64,000 bases of DNA from Pseudomonas ceruminis (GTDB lineage: Bacteria; Pseudomonadota; Gammaproteobacteria; Pseudomonadales; Pseudomonadaceae): contig NZ_BQHW01000020.1 in NCBI RefSeq assembly GCF_021602025.1, positions 1 through 64,000 on the forward strand. The letters are read 5' to 3'. A program made the position numbers and the translations under genes. Below the pieces are notes generated by a model. That model was given only the letters and a program-made list of their open reading frames with translations. It was not told where the DNA came from and made no database searches. Positions 1-7,968 of this stretch are shown in pieces (position 1 is the first letter of the stretch; every line of letters starts with the position of its first letter).

Positions 1-143
1 CACCCGACCTCGTCAGACATTGGGCTGGAAATTCCCTGTTGAAGTGTTGACGGATCATCTGCAACTGCTGGCAACCAATCGGCTCAACATTATCAACTGA
101 CTGTTGCACTTGGAACCTGAGGCCGCCTAGTCGGCAAGCGCAC

Positions 144-419
144 ACGAGTGTAGCTCACGCAGAGGAAGCAGCTACAGCTCTTGATGGAATTGGCCAACGT
201 GTTAACGAAATTACCGACATGAACGCGCAAATAGCGACTGCGGTCGAGCAGCAGGGAGCAGTAAGTGAAGACATCAACCGCAGTATTAACAATATACGCG
301 ATGCTGCTGATACCAATGTACAGACCGGGCAGAATAATTTGCAAAGTGCGAAATCTGTCGCTCAGTTAACTAGCGCTCTGAGCGAACTGGCAAAACAGTT
401 TTGGGAAAAACGAGGATAA
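144..419 (+). pseudogene. Methyl-accepting chemotaxis protein, 3' fragment
   Basis: Only the C-terminal part of the signalling domain is present. The frame reads through a hallmark stretch (EITDMNAQIATAVEQQ) typical of the end of the receptor coiled-coil hairpin and ends in a short tail (QFWEKRG). Homology fades upstream of about 144, and no start codon with a ribosome site precedes it, so the gene is truncated at its 5' side, probably by an insertion or deletion at about 120-145. It lies inside the transposon end, about 150 bp from its inverted repeat, and is followed by a hairpin terminator. Confidence 0.75.
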
Positions 420-439
420 CGCTTTTCAGTATCTCGACA

Positions 440-473
440 GGGATAACTTACTTTACCATCGGTTATCCCTTTT
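440..473 (+). terminator. Rho-independent terminator after the receptor fragment
   Basis: GGGATAAC pairs with GTTATCCC across a 14-base loop and is followed by TTTT. It lies 20 bp after the receptor stop codon. Confidence 0.6.
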
Positions 474-570
474 AGCCGCACAAATTTTAGCCATGGCTTT
501 TCAGGAAGTCAGGGCTATCAGAATGGCCTTAGAAAGCCTAGTCAAAGAGCTGTCACGAGAACACCGTTAG

Positions 571-608
571 CTTAGCGTACGATTTTTTCCGAATTCTGCG
601 GTTCCCCC
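571..608. repeat. 38-bp terminal inverted repeat, Tn501/Tn1721 type
   Basis: Read on the minus strand the element starts GGGGGAACCGCAGAATTCGG and ends TACGCTAAG, which from memory is the terminal repeat of Tn501 and Tn1721. The outer end is at 608, so the transposon body lies to the left. The first chromosomal bases are ATCAA from 609; the matching target duplication would be outside the window. Confidence 0.85.
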
Positions 609-750
609 ATCAAGGAGCGTTCGCAGGTCGCCATCAATGAGGGCGAACCGAAGAGCAATCCCTGGGGCGGCCAACTGGTGGGTGGTCCGACCACAGCCAG
701 TACCGGCAATAATGTGGACGACAATATGTCGTTCAGCCAGTTTGCCTGAG
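609..750 (+). pseudogene. 3' remnant of a gene interrupted by the transposon
   Basis: Directly after the inverted repeat one frame runs without a stop for 46 codons (IKERSQVAINEGEPKSNPWG ... NMSFSQFA) and ends TGA at 748-750, followed by a hairpin terminator. It has no start codon or ribosome site of its own. I do not recognise the family. The abrupt start at the transposon end indicates that the transposon inserted into, or deleted up to, this gene. Confidence 0.6.
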
Positions 751-760
751 TGCGCCTGAC

Positions 761-780
761 GGCCGCCTGATGGCGGCCTT
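761..780 (+). terminator. Terminator hairpin after the interrupted gene
   Basis: GGCCGCC (761-767), loop TGAT, GGCGGCC (772-778), then TT. It sits 11 bp after the stop codon of the gene remnant and before the convergent SDR gene. Confidence 0.5.
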
Positions 781-832
781 GCTGCGATGAACATGCACCG
801 CAGGGCATATGCCCTGCCGGCGCATGCCATGG

Positions 833-1579
833 TCAGCGCAGGGTGTAGCCGTTGTCGACGATCAGGTCCTGCCCGTGGATGCCCCGTGCGCCCAGCGACA
901 GCAGGTGCAGCATGGCGTCGGCGATCATGGCGGGTTCGAGAAATGCCCCATTCAACAAACGCTGTTCCACTGTCTTGGCCACCGCCGCCAGCGCGTCGTC
1001 GCTGAGTTGCAGGGTGCCCCAGATCGGTGTTGCCGTGGGCCCTGGCGATACCATGTTGACCCGGATGTCGTCGGCTGCCAGCTCGACGGCCAGGTTGCGC
1101 GCAAAGGCTTTCAGGGCCGCCTTGGAGGCAATGTAGGCGGCGAGGCCGGGAAAGGTTGCCTGCGAGAGAAAGGTGCCGGTGAACACGACCGAGGCTGGGC
1201 GGGCCAGGTGGGCTTTCAGGCTGGCCAGGGTATTGAGCGCGCCCGCGCCATTGACGGCCCATTGCCGCTCGAAGGCTGCGGCATCCAGGCCATCGGCCAA
1301 CTGGGCGATCCCGGCATTGGGGGCCAGGTAGTGTATCGGGCCCAGGGTGTGCGCATACCGGGCCAGCCTGGCGAGGTCGTCGGCGCGGCTGATGTCGCCT
1401 TCAAGCCAGGTCAGTCGTTCTCCGTAGTGTTCCTGCAAAGCCCCCAGCTCACCCTGGTGACGGCTCATGGCCAACACCCTGGCCCCGGCCTGGAGCAGGC
1501 CGGTCGTCAACGCGTAACCGATGCCCGAGCTGGCACCGGTGACCACAGCCAGGCGATTGTCGAATTCGTTGTGCTGCAT
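833..1579 (-). CDS. SDR family NAD(P)-dependent oxidoreductase
   Basis: The product is a classical short-chain dehydrogenase/reductase of 248 residues, the usual length. The cofactor-binding TGASSGIG motif is at about residues 15-22, a variant NAG motif (APNAGIA) follows near residue 90, and the YxxxK catalytic pair is in YIASK near residue 150 with the usual serine region before it. The ending (GQDLIVDNGYTLR) is typical of SDRs. I chose the ATG at 1579 because AGGAC lies about seven bases upstream; an in-frame ATG at 1594 lacks this. The substrate cannot be told. The gene is alone on its strand, with three repeated operator-like sites upstream. Confidence 0.85.
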   Translation of the reverse strand: MQHNEFDNRLAVVTGASSGIGYALTTGLLQAGARVLAMSRHQGELGALQEHYGERLTWLEGDISRADDLARLARYAHTLGPIHYLAPNAGIAQLADGLDAAAFERQWAVNGAGALNTLASLKAHLARPASVVFTGTFLSQATFPGLAAYIASKAALKAFARNLAVELAADDIRVNMVSPGPTATPIWGTLQLSDDALAAVAKTVEQRLLNGAFLEPAMIADAMLHLLSLGARGIHGQDLIVDNGYTLR

Positions 1580-1673
1580 GGTTTGTCCTTGCATTCAGTG
1601 GGTGAGCACTGTGCTGAACACAAACCATGCCAGTATATAAGTTGTTTAAAAACAGTAGGTTGTGATTTTTGTT

Positions 1674-1730
1674 GTCGTTATGACCTGGAGTTTTTGTGGT
1701 CGCGGTGACTCATCGGTGGTCGCGATGACC
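1674..1730. promoter_or_regulatory. Three tandem GTC-N5-GAC dyads upstream of the SDR gene
   Basis: Three similar imperfect dyads follow each other at 1674-1685 (GTCGTTATGACC), 1698-1710 (GGTCGCGGTGACT) and 1718-1730 (GGTCGCGATGACC), spaced by about 20-24 bp, roughly two helical turns. They lie 95-150 bp before the SDR start and look like an operator array. No obvious regulator gene is adjacent. Confidence 0.35.
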
Positions 1731-1939
1731 CGGCCAGGCGAGCGCATTGCCTCCAGGCTCGTTCCGCATAGAATGCGCAGTGGGGACAATCGGTAAAATG
1801 TTCTGCACGGACGGATAAAACCACTGTGCGCATTCGCGGCAGGATAACAGCCATGCCAGGCGCCTTTGTGGCGTTCACGCGTTGAGGGCATCGAGGCGGA
1901 GGCGCATGGCGCGCTTCCCGTAACCAGGGGGCATGTACA

Positions 1940-2176
1940 GTGATCAAGCTATCGAAACGCCACGGGCACCATCTTTTTGCGTTGTTGCAGTCGGCCATTA
2001 CCTGTGCGATTGCCTCGGCAATTGCCAGCCGTCCGCTGTTTCCCGTGGAACGGTTCATGGGGCACTGGTCGAAGGCCTGGGTGTTGTCCTGGCTGATGAT
2101 GATTCCGGTGGTGCTGTTGATCGCGCCCTGGCTTCGGCGCCTGGTCAATTACCTGACCGACAGCGACAACCTCTGA
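1940..2176 (+). CDS. DUF2798 family small membrane protein
   Basis: The product has 78 residues with two membrane segments, roughly residues 12-30 (FALLQSAITCAIASAIA) and 46-64 (AWVLSWLMMIPVVLLIAPWL), joined by a short loop. This matches the two-helix DUF2798 proteins common in pseudomonads, whose function is unknown. The start is GTG at 1940, with AGGGGG upstream. An ATG at 1933 is in another frame. Confidence 0.75.
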   Translation: MIKLSKRHGHHLFALLQSAITCAIASAIASRPLFPVERFMGHWSKAWVLSWLMMIPVVLLIAPWLRRLVNYLTDSDNL

Positions 2177-2191
2177 GCCCACCGCGCAGCG

Positions 2192-2329
2192 ATGGCATCG
2201 GCGGGCCTGAGTGAAAACGCCTACAGGGTGAAAAACGATGACGGCACTCGCGAGCGTTTCCGTACGCCGGGGCAAGCCTTCTCGCCTGGGGAACAGGTAC
2301 GCATCGACGGCATTCGCCTTGTTCACTAG
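2192..2329 (+). CDS. Hypothetical 45-residue protein
   Basis: A short frame begins ATG at 2192 (MASAGLSENAYRVKNDDG) and ends with GEQVRIDGIRLVH. The final pattern, a run of charged residues then GEQVRI-G, resembles the C-terminal end of small outer-membrane SlyB-like or DUF-type lipoproteins, but there is no signal sequence or clear ribosome site. It follows the DUF2798 gene by 15 bp and could be co-transcribed. It may be a decayed remnant rather than a real gene. Confidence 0.3.
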   Translation: MASAGLSENAYRVKNDDGTRERFRTPGQAFSPGEQVRIDGIRLVH

Positions 2330-2389
2330 CAGCCCTGGCCCGAACGGCGCCCCGGCCATCATCCATGGGCGCCGTTCGCGCGGACAGCT

Positions 2390-3064
2390 TCAATCGAGCA
2401 GCCAGTCGCTCATCTCGCCCAGGTCACGTACTTCACGGGTCGGGGTGGCGCCCAATTCATCGAACACGGCCCCCTGACGATTGACCCAGCACACCGGAAA
2501 GCCGAAGTGCCGGGCGCCGGTCGCATCCCAACTGTTGGACGAGACGAACAGCAGCCTGTCCCTGGGGATGGCCATGGTTTGTTCGGCCAGGCTGTAGACG
2601 CGGTTGTCCGGCTTGAACACCTTGACCGTTTCGACACTGATCAGGTGGTCGAATGCCCAGCCCATGTCCGAGTGGCTGACGACCTGCTCGATGGAGTGGT
2701 GCGAGCCGTTGGAGGCGATGGCCATGGGCAGGCCGCTTGCTTTCAGCCGCCGCAAGGCCGCGGTCGTGTCCGGGTGGGGAGCCAGGTGCAGGTAGGCCTG
2801 GCCGAGCTGCCGCAGAGTGGTTTCATCCGTGGCGAGCCCCAGGTGCTTGCAGGTGTAGCGCAGGGCTTCTTCGGTTCGTTGCTCGAAGCTGGCATAGCGG
2901 CCCATGAGGCTGCTCAGCCAGGTGTATTCGAGCTGCTTCTGTCGCCACAGGCGGGAGATGGCCTCACCCTGGCCCGGGTAGGCGCTTTCGCAGGCCTGGA
3001 CGACGGAGTGCACGTCGTACAACGTGCCGTAGAGATCAAAAACGATGCCTTCAATGGGTTGCAT
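2390..3064 (-). CDS. Haloacid dehalogenase, type II
   Basis: The 224-residue product has the HAD-fold layout of L-2-haloacid dehalogenases. The nucleophile is Asp10 in FDLYGTLYD, followed by an alpha-helical cap, an ASNGS motif near residue 117, the lysine in VKVFKPD near residue 150, and the family signature SSNSWDATGA near residue 175. These enzymes hydrolyse the carbon-halogen bond of short 2-haloacids with inversion. Many environmental pseudomonads carry such genes with broader or unknown substrates. It is followed by the GST gene on the same strand upstream, with a 65-bp gap, so the two may form one transcript. Confidence 0.88.
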   Translation of the reverse strand: MQPIEGIVFDLYGTLYDVHSVVQACESAYPGQGEAISRLWRQKQLEYTWLSSLMGRYASFEQRTEEALRYTCKHLGLATDETTLRQLGQAYLHLAPHPDTTAALRRLKASGLPMAIASNGSHHSIEQVVSHSDMGWAFDHLISVETVKVFKPDNRVYSLAEQTMAIPRDRLLFVSSNSWDATGARHFGFPVCWVNRQGAVFDELGATPTREVRDLGEMSDWLLD

Positions 3065-3129
3065 GCCACACCTCTCTGGGGATCGTGTCCGGGGGTCAGC
3101 GTGCGCTGGGCACGCTGACCCGGTGAGGC

Positions 3130-3828
3130 TTACGCCGGGTAGTTGGAGGGGAACAGCGCGCGGCGCATCTGCTCGTCGAGGTCTTTCTTGAAGGCGTGGT
3201 CCTTGCCCACTTCACGGGCACGGGCCGCCGCCGGGCGCGCATCGATGGCCTGGAACCAGCGCTGGATGTTGGGGTAGGCGGCCAGCGGGTCGCTTTCGCC
3301 CTTGAGCACGCGCGAGGCACGGTCGATCCAGCCCCAGGCTGAGATGTCCGCCAGGGTGTAGCTGTCGCCCACGATGTAGTCGCGCCCGGCGAGGTGCTCA
3401 TCCAGCACCTGGTAGTGCCGTTCGGCTTCGCGCCGGTAACGGTTGATTGCATAGGGGATGCTCTCCGGCGCGGCATACTGGAAGTGCACGGCCTGGCCGG
3501 AGAACGGCCCGATACCCGTGGCGATGAACATCAGCCACGACAGCAGTTCGGGTTTGTCGGTCGGCGCGCCCATGAGCTGCCCGGTCTTTTCGCCGAGGTA
3601 GAGCAGGATGGCGGTCGAATCGAACACCCGTGCCTCGCGGCCACCGGGGCCTTCGCTGTCGACGATGGCCGGGACCTTGCCATTGGGGTTGATGGCCCGG
3701 AACTGCGCGGTGTGCTGTTCGCCCTTGCCGGTATCGAGAGGAACCAGCTGGTAGGGCAGCCCGGTTTCTTCCAGAAACAGGGCGACCTTGGCCGGGTTGG
3801 GCGTGGGGTGGTAGTAGAAATGAATCAT
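3130..3828 (-). CDS. Glutathione S-transferase family protein (YfcG/Nu type)
   Basis: The product has 232 residues: an N-terminal thioredoxin-fold domain (FYYHPTPNPAKVALFLEE, then the PNGKVPAIVD cis-proline loop and a DSTAILLYLGEK motif) and an all-helical C-terminal domain (DYIVGDSYTLADISAWGW). The TPNP start resembles the Nu-class disulfide-bond oxidoreductases such as YfcG. It is divergent from the tetR gene, and the shared intergenic region holds a perfect 7+7 dyad, so it is probably repressed by that regulator. Confidence 0.87.
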   Translation of the reverse strand: MIHFYYHPTPNPAKVALFLEETGLPYQLVPLDTGKGEQHTAQFRAINPNGKVPAIVDSEGPGGREARVFDSTAILLYLGEKTGQLMGAPTDKPELLSWLMFIATGIGPFSGQAVHFQYAAPESIPYAINRYRREAERHYQVLDEHLAGRDYIVGDSYTLADISAWGWIDRASRVLKGESDPLAAYPNIQRWFQAIDARPAAARAREVGKDHAFKKDLDEQMRRALFPSNYPA

Positions 3829-3853
3829 GCGGGTGGGGTCCTGTCTTGTGTTT

Positions 3854-3869
3854 TAGATCGTTCGATCTA
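3854..3869. promoter_or_regulatory. Probable TetR operator between divergent gst and tetR
   Basis: TAGATCG-TT-CGATCTA is a perfect dyad in the 101-bp gap between the divergent GST and TetR genes. Its place and size fit the operator of the adjacent TetR-type repressor; the link is inferred from position. Confidence 0.5.
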
Positions 3870-3929
3870 GAATAGGGCCGTCTACAGAAAAAGGGCAACA
3901 CCTGTGTTGGCCTGGCAATGGGAGTACGG

Positions 3930-4544
3930 ATGGCTCGGCCAAGAGAGTTCGATGAGAGGGCGGTGCTCGATGCAGCCGTTCAATGTTTCTGGGCCCGTGG
4001 CTATGAGGCCACTTCGGTGCGTGACCTGGCCCAGGGCATGGGGCTGACCAGTGCCAGCCTGTACAACGCTTTTGGCGACAAGCGCTCGCTGTATCGCCGT
4101 GCGCTGGACCATTACGTCGAAGAGGGTTTTGCCGACCGGGTGCGGCGATTCGAAGGCGTCCTGCCGCCGCGCCAGGCCATCGGGGCGTTCTTCGACGAGA
4201 TACTCGAACGCTCGCTCAACGACCCCCAGCACAAGGGTTGCATGCTGGTGAATTCCGCCCTTGAGGCCTCACCGGACGACCCCGACTTCCAGCGCGCCGT
4301 GGCTGCTGTCCTGATACAGATCGAGGCCTTTTTCCGGCGCTGCGTGCTGGCCGGCCAGCACAGCGGCGCCATTACCTGCGCGCAGCCGGCGGACGATCTG
4401 GCGCGCCTGCTGCTGGGCATTCTCCTGGGCGTTCGCGTCCTGGCCCGAACGCGGCCGGAGCGTGAACTGCTCGAAGGCATGGTACGGCCAGCGCTGACCC
4501 TGCTTGACAGTCACTTGAACCTTCACGGGGACCACCAACGATGA
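3930..4544 (+). CDS. TetR/AcrR family transcriptional regulator
   Basis: The product has 204 residues. The N-terminal TetR helix-turn-helix is seen at about 10-55 (ARPREFDERAVLDAAVQCFW ... TSVRDLAQGMGLTSASLYNAFGDKRSLY), followed by a ligand domain of the TetR_C type with two cysteines (CMLVNSA, FFRRCVLA). The start at 3930 (MARPREFD) fits the family better than the in-frame ATG at 3918. The stop overlaps the start of the downstream GST gene (ATGA), so regulator and enzyme are translated together. It likely controls both flanking GST genes and perhaps itself. Confidence 0.88.
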   Translation: MARPREFDERAVLDAAVQCFWARGYEATSVRDLAQGMGLTSASLYNAFGDKRSLYRRALDHYVEEGFADRVRRFEGVLPPRQAIGAFFDEILERSLNDPQHKGCMLVNSALEASPDDPDFQRAVAAVLIQIEAFFRRCVLAGQHSGAITCAQPADDLARLLLGILLGVRVLARTRPERELLEGMVRPALTLLDSHLNLHGDHQR

Positions 4545-5248
4545 TCGAGCTCTACTACTGGCCAACACCCAACGGCCACAAGATCACCCTGTTTCTGGAA
4601 GAGGCCGGCCTGGACTACCGCATCCACCCGGTGGATATCAGCGCGGGCGACCAGTTCAAGCCCGATTTCCTCGCGTTCTCGCCGAACAACCGCATGCCCG
4701 CCATCATCGACACTGCGCCGGCCGATGGCGGGGAAGCAGTGACGGTGTTCGAATCCGGCGCCATCCTGCTGTACCTGGCGGAAAAAACCGGGTTGTTCCT
4801 GCCCACCGACCTGCGTGGCCGCAAGACGGTGACGGAATGGCTGTTCTGGCAAATGGGCGGGCTTGGGCCGATGGCCGGGCAGAACCATCATTTCGGGATC
4901 TATGCACCGGAAAAGATCCCCTACGCGATCAACCGCTACGTCAACGAAACCAACCGCCTCTATGGCGTGCTGGATCGTCGCCTGGCGGACAGCACCTTCG
5001 TTGCCGGCGAGCAGTACAGCATTGCCGACATGGCGTGCTACCCCTGGATCGTGCCGTGGAAGAACCAGCAGCAGAACCTCGACGACTTCCCCCATGTGCG
5101 CCGCTGGTTCGAGGCCATCGCCCAGCGCCCGGCCACGGTCAGGGCCTACGCCAGGGGTGAGCCGTTCTCCAGCCGCCCGACGGTGACCGAGGCGGGCAAG
5201 AAGATCCTCTTCGGGCAGACGGCGGGCAATGTACCGGCCGGGCAATGA
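4541..5248 (+). CDS. Glutathione S-transferase family protein (YfcG/Nu type)
   Basis: The product has 235 residues and the same layout as the divergent GST: YYWPTPNGHKITLFLEEAGL at the N-terminus, NNRMPAIID with the cis-proline, ESGAILLYLAEKTG, then the helical domain ending around residues 150-200 (FVAGEQYSIADMACYPWIVPW). The TPNGHK motif is typical of Nu-class GSTs that act on disulfides or peroxides. It starts within the tetR stop codon and is the second paralogue regulated from this locus. A hairpin terminator follows. Confidence 0.88.
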   Translation: MIELYYWPTPNGHKITLFLEEAGLDYRIHPVDISAGDQFKPDFLAFSPNNRMPAIIDTAPADGGEAVTVFESGAILLYLAEKTGLFLPTDLRGRKTVTEWLFWQMGGLGPMAGQNHHFGIYAPEKIPYAINRYVNETNRLYGVLDRRLADSTFVAGEQYSIADMACYPWIVPWKNQQQNLDDFPHVRRWFEAIAQRPATVRAYARGEPFSSRPTVTEAGKKILFGQTAGNVPAGQ

Positions 5249-5311
5249 GCCCCTGAGCCTGCCGTACCTGCCGTAATAGCCTTGATGCATTCAGCCGTGG
5301 GCCTCGGTTCC

Positions 5312-5341
5312 TGCCCCTCTCTCATAAACGGTAGAGGGGCA
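5312..5341. terminator. Terminator between convergent gst and doxX genes
   Basis: TGCCCCTCT and AGAGGGGCA form a 9-bp stem with a 12-base loop in the 142-bp gap between the convergent genes. There is no strong T-run, so the strength is uncertain. Confidence 0.4.
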
Positions 5342-5390
5342 CGGAGCGCCCACGACCTGAAGCGCACAGCATTGCCTGCGCCAGTCGCAT

Positions 5391-5855
5391 TCAGCGAATG
5401 CGCAGCAGCCTGTCCAGCGACCACGCCCCGGCGCCCCGGCCGATGATGACCAGCAGCAATCCGGCCCAGGACAGGTGCGTTGGCCAGGCATCGGGGTAGA
5501 CGAATACCTGGATGACCGCAGTCATGCCCAGCAGCGCCAGGGCAGACAGGCGCGAGAACAGGCCGACGATCAGCAGCAGCGGAAACACATGCTCGGCATA
5601 GGTCGCCAGGTGGGCGGCCAGGTGCGGTGACAGCAGCGGCAGGGCGTATTCGCTACGAAACAGCTCATAGGTACCGGGGGTGATGGTCAACAGCCCCTCG
5701 ACCTTGGTGCGCCCCGAGAGAAAGAAGATCGCCGCAACGCTGATGCGCGCCACCAGGCTGAGCGTCGAGTCGCTGATCAAGCAGGTCGCAACCTGGTCCC
5801 AGCGTTGACGCACTGTGGCGCGGCTGTTGTTGGACGACGGCTGGGTGATATCCAT
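5391..5855 (-). CDS. DoxX family membrane protein of the bufferin operon
   Basis: The product has 154 residues with four membrane segments and the DoxX pattern ([19 protein letters not shown], then a [17 protein letters not shown] segment). I chose the ATG at 5855 because AGGAA precedes it; longer frames upstream overlap bufC. It is the last gene of bufA-bufB-bufC-doxX. In Caulobacter the equivalent gigABCD operon ends with a DoxX gene and is induced by copper, cadmium or chromate through an ECF sigma factor. Its exact role is not settled; it may supply redox equivalents in the membrane. Confidence 0.85.
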   Translation of the reverse strand: MDITQPSSNNSRATVRQRWDQVATCLISDSTLSLVARISVAAIFFLSGRTKVEGLLTITPGTYELFRSEYALPLLSPHLAAHLATYAEHVFPLLLIVGLFSRLSALALLGMTAVIQVFVYPDAWPTHLSWAGLLLVIIGRGAGAWSLDRLLRIR

Positions 5856-5866
5856 GGCTATTTCCT

Positions 5867-6622
5867 TCATGCAAGAACAAGGGGAGAGAACACGCGGGCA
5901 CCCAGCAAGCGGCTGAGCAGGTCGGTAAAGTCCAGGTCGCCTTGCCGCTGCAAGGCCAGGGCCGAGGCCCGCTCCAGATCGTGTCCGGCAGCGCAGGCGT
6001 CCAGAAACACGCAGCCAGCGGGTTCGAGCGCGTGCCAGGTGACGCCATCGCAATGGCCCACCAGCAAAGCGCCTTCGCCCTGCCAGGGCAGGTTGTCAGG
6101 CAGGTCCACCCCTTCGCGGTTGCAGCGCCAGAGGCTGTAGATCGGTTGCTCGTCGAACCACCGCCAGCGTGCGCTGGCGCGCGGGCGCAGGTGACAGGTT
6201 GCCAGTGCCTCGGGCGACACGCCGGCCAGGCTGGCAAGTTCCAGCGCGGGCTCCTGCACGGCACAGAAGGCCTCTATCCACAGGTAGTCGAGTTGGGCCA
6301 CCGGGCCCAGGTAGGGCAGCTCCCGGGCCGGCTCGAAGGCCGCGAGAAACGCGGGAAAGTCCGCCCCGTAGAAGATCAGGCGGGCATCGCTTGGTGCGCA
6401 GGCGTTGGCATGAACGACCGCCGCCGCGCGCAGCCAGTCACGGCCGACCAGGCGTTCGACGCTGGGGAAGTTGTCACACAGCGCCTCGACGCAGCCCTTG
6501 AGTACGGTATTGCGGTACACCTGAAAGCCGGGTTGCGCGGTGAGGGCGGACAGTTCCGGGGCGGCACGTACCTGCAAGGCCTCGATGAAGGCGTCCTGGA
6601 AGTGTTCGAGACGTCTGATCAT
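5867..6622 (-). CDS. bufC: BufC, DUF2063 partner of the bufferin-modifying enzyme
   Basis: The product has 251 residues, with an N-terminal helical DNA-binding-like DUF2063 domain ([15 protein letters not shown] ... [31 protein letters not shown]) and a C-terminal substrate-recognition half. These proteins partner the DUF692 oxidase and recognise the RiPP precursor. The start codon overlaps the bufB stop, so synthesis is coupled. The doxX gene starts 12 bp after its stop. Confidence 0.9.
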   Translation of the reverse strand: MIRRLEHFQDAFIEALQVRAAPELSALTAQPGFQVYRNTVLKGCVEALCDNFPSVERLVGRDWLRAAAVVHANACAPSDARLIFYGADFPAFLAAFEPARELPYLGPVAQLDYLWIEAFCAVQEPALELASLAGVSPEALATCHLRPRASARWRWFDEQPIYSLWRCNREGVDLPDNLPWQGEGALLVGHCDGVTWHALEPAGCVFLDACAAGHDLERASALALQRQGDLDFTDLLSRLLGARVFSPLVLA

Positions 6623-7452
6623 TGCGTCGCTCCCAGTCGGTCGAGCATGGCCTGGGCGTGCGCGCGTTCGCCGAGCAATGCCGTGAACGCGGGTACGTTG
6701 TCATCGCGCTCGATCAGCGTCGGGCGCGGGCCGATGCGCTGGATCAAGCGCTGATACAGGGCCCAGACCGGGTCAGCGACCGGGGCGTCGTGGGAGTCGA
6801 TGAGCAACGCACCGCCGGCGTCATGGCTGTGCCCCGCCAGATGAATCTCCGCGACGGCCTGGCCCGGGAAGCGATCGATGTAGGCGGCCGGATCAAAATC
6901 GATGTTGTGCGCGCTGACGTGCACGTTGTTGATGTCGAGCAGCAGGGCGCAACCAGTGCGCTGCGTCAGCTCGGTGAGAAAGTCGATTTCATCCCAGTCG
7001 TGGCCGTCCAGGTGCAGGTAATGGCTGGGATTTTCGATGGCAATGCTGCGCCCCAGGGCATCCTGGGTACGCTGTATGTTGTCTGCGATGCGTACCAGGG
7101 CCTCGTGGCTGCGCGGGAATGGCAACAGGTCCGGGTAATAGTGATTGCGCCAGGTGGACCAGGCGAGGTGTTCGGATACCAGCGCCGGTCGCACGTGGTC
7201 TGCCAGCCTGCGCAGGCGCTGGAGGTGCGTCGGGTCGGGGGCGGCGTCCGCCGCCAGGGACAGGGAGACCCCGTGCAGCGACAGCGGATGCCGTTCGCCC
7301 ACCGCTTCCAGGTGGGCCAGGCGAGCACCGCCAACCATGTAGTTCTCTGGGTGGACCTCAAACCACAGCCCGGCTGCGCTGCAGTCCCGGGCGGCGTCGT
7401 AGTGCTCGGCCTTCAAACCAAGGCCGGCACCCAGTGGCATAGGAGCGTGCAT
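6619..7452 (-). CDS. bufB: BufB, DUF692 multinuclear iron oxidase
   Basis: The 277-residue product is a TIM-barrel DUF692 protein. Expected metal-binding positions are visible: SLHGVSLSL, the IENPSHYLHL glutamate/asparagine region, LLLDINNVHVSAHN, IHLAGHSHD and LIDSHDAPV. Enzymes of this family (MbnB, BufB) convert cysteines in a precursor peptide to oxazolone or thiooxazole groups. The substrate here should be the BufA peptide encoded 18 bp upstream. It is translationally coupled to bufC. Confidence 0.92.
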   Translation of the reverse strand: MHAPMPLGAGLGLKAEHYDAARDCSAAGLWFEVHPENYMVGGARLAHLEAVGERHPLSLHGVSLSLAADAAPDPTHLQRLRRLADHVRPALVSEHLAWSTWRNHYYPDLLPFPRSHEALVRIADNIQRTQDALGRSIAIENPSHYLHLDGHDWDEIDFLTELTQRTGCALLLDINNVHVSAHNIDFDPAAYIDRFPGQAVAEIHLAGHSHDAGGALLIDSHDAPVADPVWALYQRLIQRIGPRPTLIERDDNVPAFTALLGERAHAQAMLDRLGATQ

Positions 7453-7470
7453 GATCGGCGGCGCCTGCGC

Positions 7471-7743
7471 TCAGGACTTGATCGGCGTGAGCGAGCCCAT
7501 GCCCTTGGGGGTCTTGATCGAGGTGCAGGTGCCTGCCGGGACGTTCTTCCAGGCATTGCCCTGGTAGTCGACCTTGGAGGTGCCGGCGCAGCTGGTGCCG
7601 GCACCGGCGGCGCAGTCGTTCTTGCCGGCCAGGGAGACGCCGTAGCATTTTTCCACGCTTGGCGTGGCCTGGTTGTCGGCCATGGCGGTGGATGCAATGG
7701 AGGCGAGGGCGAGTGCGGCGGTAGCGAGGGCGAAGCTTTTCAT
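7471..7743 (-). CDS. bufA: BufA, bufferin-1 type precursor (DUF2282), copy 1
   Basis: The product has 90 residues with a signal peptide of about 22 ([20 protein letters not shown], then MADN) and a small core with four cysteines in contexts EKCYG, NDCAA, TSCAG and GTCTS. DUF2282 proteins are the precursors of bufferins, periplasmic RiPPs that bind copper after two core cysteines are modified by BufB/BufC. A copy at 11808 differs by a single residue (F4 to I). An ECF-type promoter lies upstream at 7799-7829, and bufB, bufC and doxX follow on the same strand. Confidence 0.93.
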   Translation of the reverse strand: MKSFALATAALALASIASTAMADNQATPSVEKCYGVSLAGKNDCAAGAGTSCAGTSKVDYQGNAWKNVPAGTCTSIKTPKGMGSLTPIKS

Positions 7744-7798
7744 GGTGTATCTCCGTGAGAGGCTCAATGGCCGCCAGCGCAACGTGACGGTCCGACCA

Positions 7799-7829
7799 GT
7801 AATTCGCTCTGGCGGCGCACTTGGTTACA
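7799..7829 (-). promoter_or_regulatory. ECF promoter of the bufA-bufB-bufC-doxX operon
   Basis: On the minus strand TGTAACC (7829-7823) and CGAATTAC (7806-7799) are separated by exactly 16 bp. The same pair with the same spacing occurs before the second bufA, the first nrsF and the sigma gene in this window. Confidence 0.8.
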
Positions 7830-7937
7830 GCACATCGAATATTTCCTTCGACGTGCTCACGCTCGCCGCCTTGACGCCTGCCCATGCCCCGGGGGCGCAA
7901 CCACCTGGTGCTACAGCGCGGGAAAATTCACCCAGGC

Positions 7938-7968
7938 TGTAACCGTTACCCCCTTGGCAGCGAACTAC
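7938..7968 (+). promoter_or_regulatory. ECF promoter upstream of the orphan nrsF
   Basis: TGTAACC (7938-7944), 16 bp, CGAACTAC (7961-7968). The nrsF start is 118 bp further on, and no sigma gene lies between, unlike the second locus. Confidence 0.75.

Larger units (their letters stand above)
1..608. mobile_element. End of a Tn501/Tn1721-type Tn3-family transposon
   Basis: The block ends at a 38-bp terminal inverted repeat (571-608) whose outer GGGGG end points right. Inside it lie a terminator and the 3' part of a chemoreceptor gene. Tn1721/Tn1722 is known to carry a chemoreceptor-like gene next to one of its inverted repeats, so the layout fits that group. Bases 1 to about 143 do not continue the receptor homology; they may be the end of an insertion sequence that interrupted the receptor gene, but I could not recognise it. 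The rest of the transposon lies left of the window. Confidence 0.7.

Noticed and set aside
1-143. End of an insertion sequence that disrupted the chemoreceptor gene
   Set aside because: The receptor homology does stop near 144, but I could not recognise a transposase end or terminal repeat, so no element was called.
567-1262. Long minus-strand open frame of 231 codons crossing the transposon repeat
   Set aside because: It runs antisense through the SDR gene and through the inverted repeat, with Arg/Pro-rich low-complexity composition typical of a shadow frame in GC-rich DNA.
6622-7758. 378-codon plus-strand frame opposite bufB
   Set aside because: Antisense shadow of bufB and bufA, low complexity, no ribosome site or family motif.
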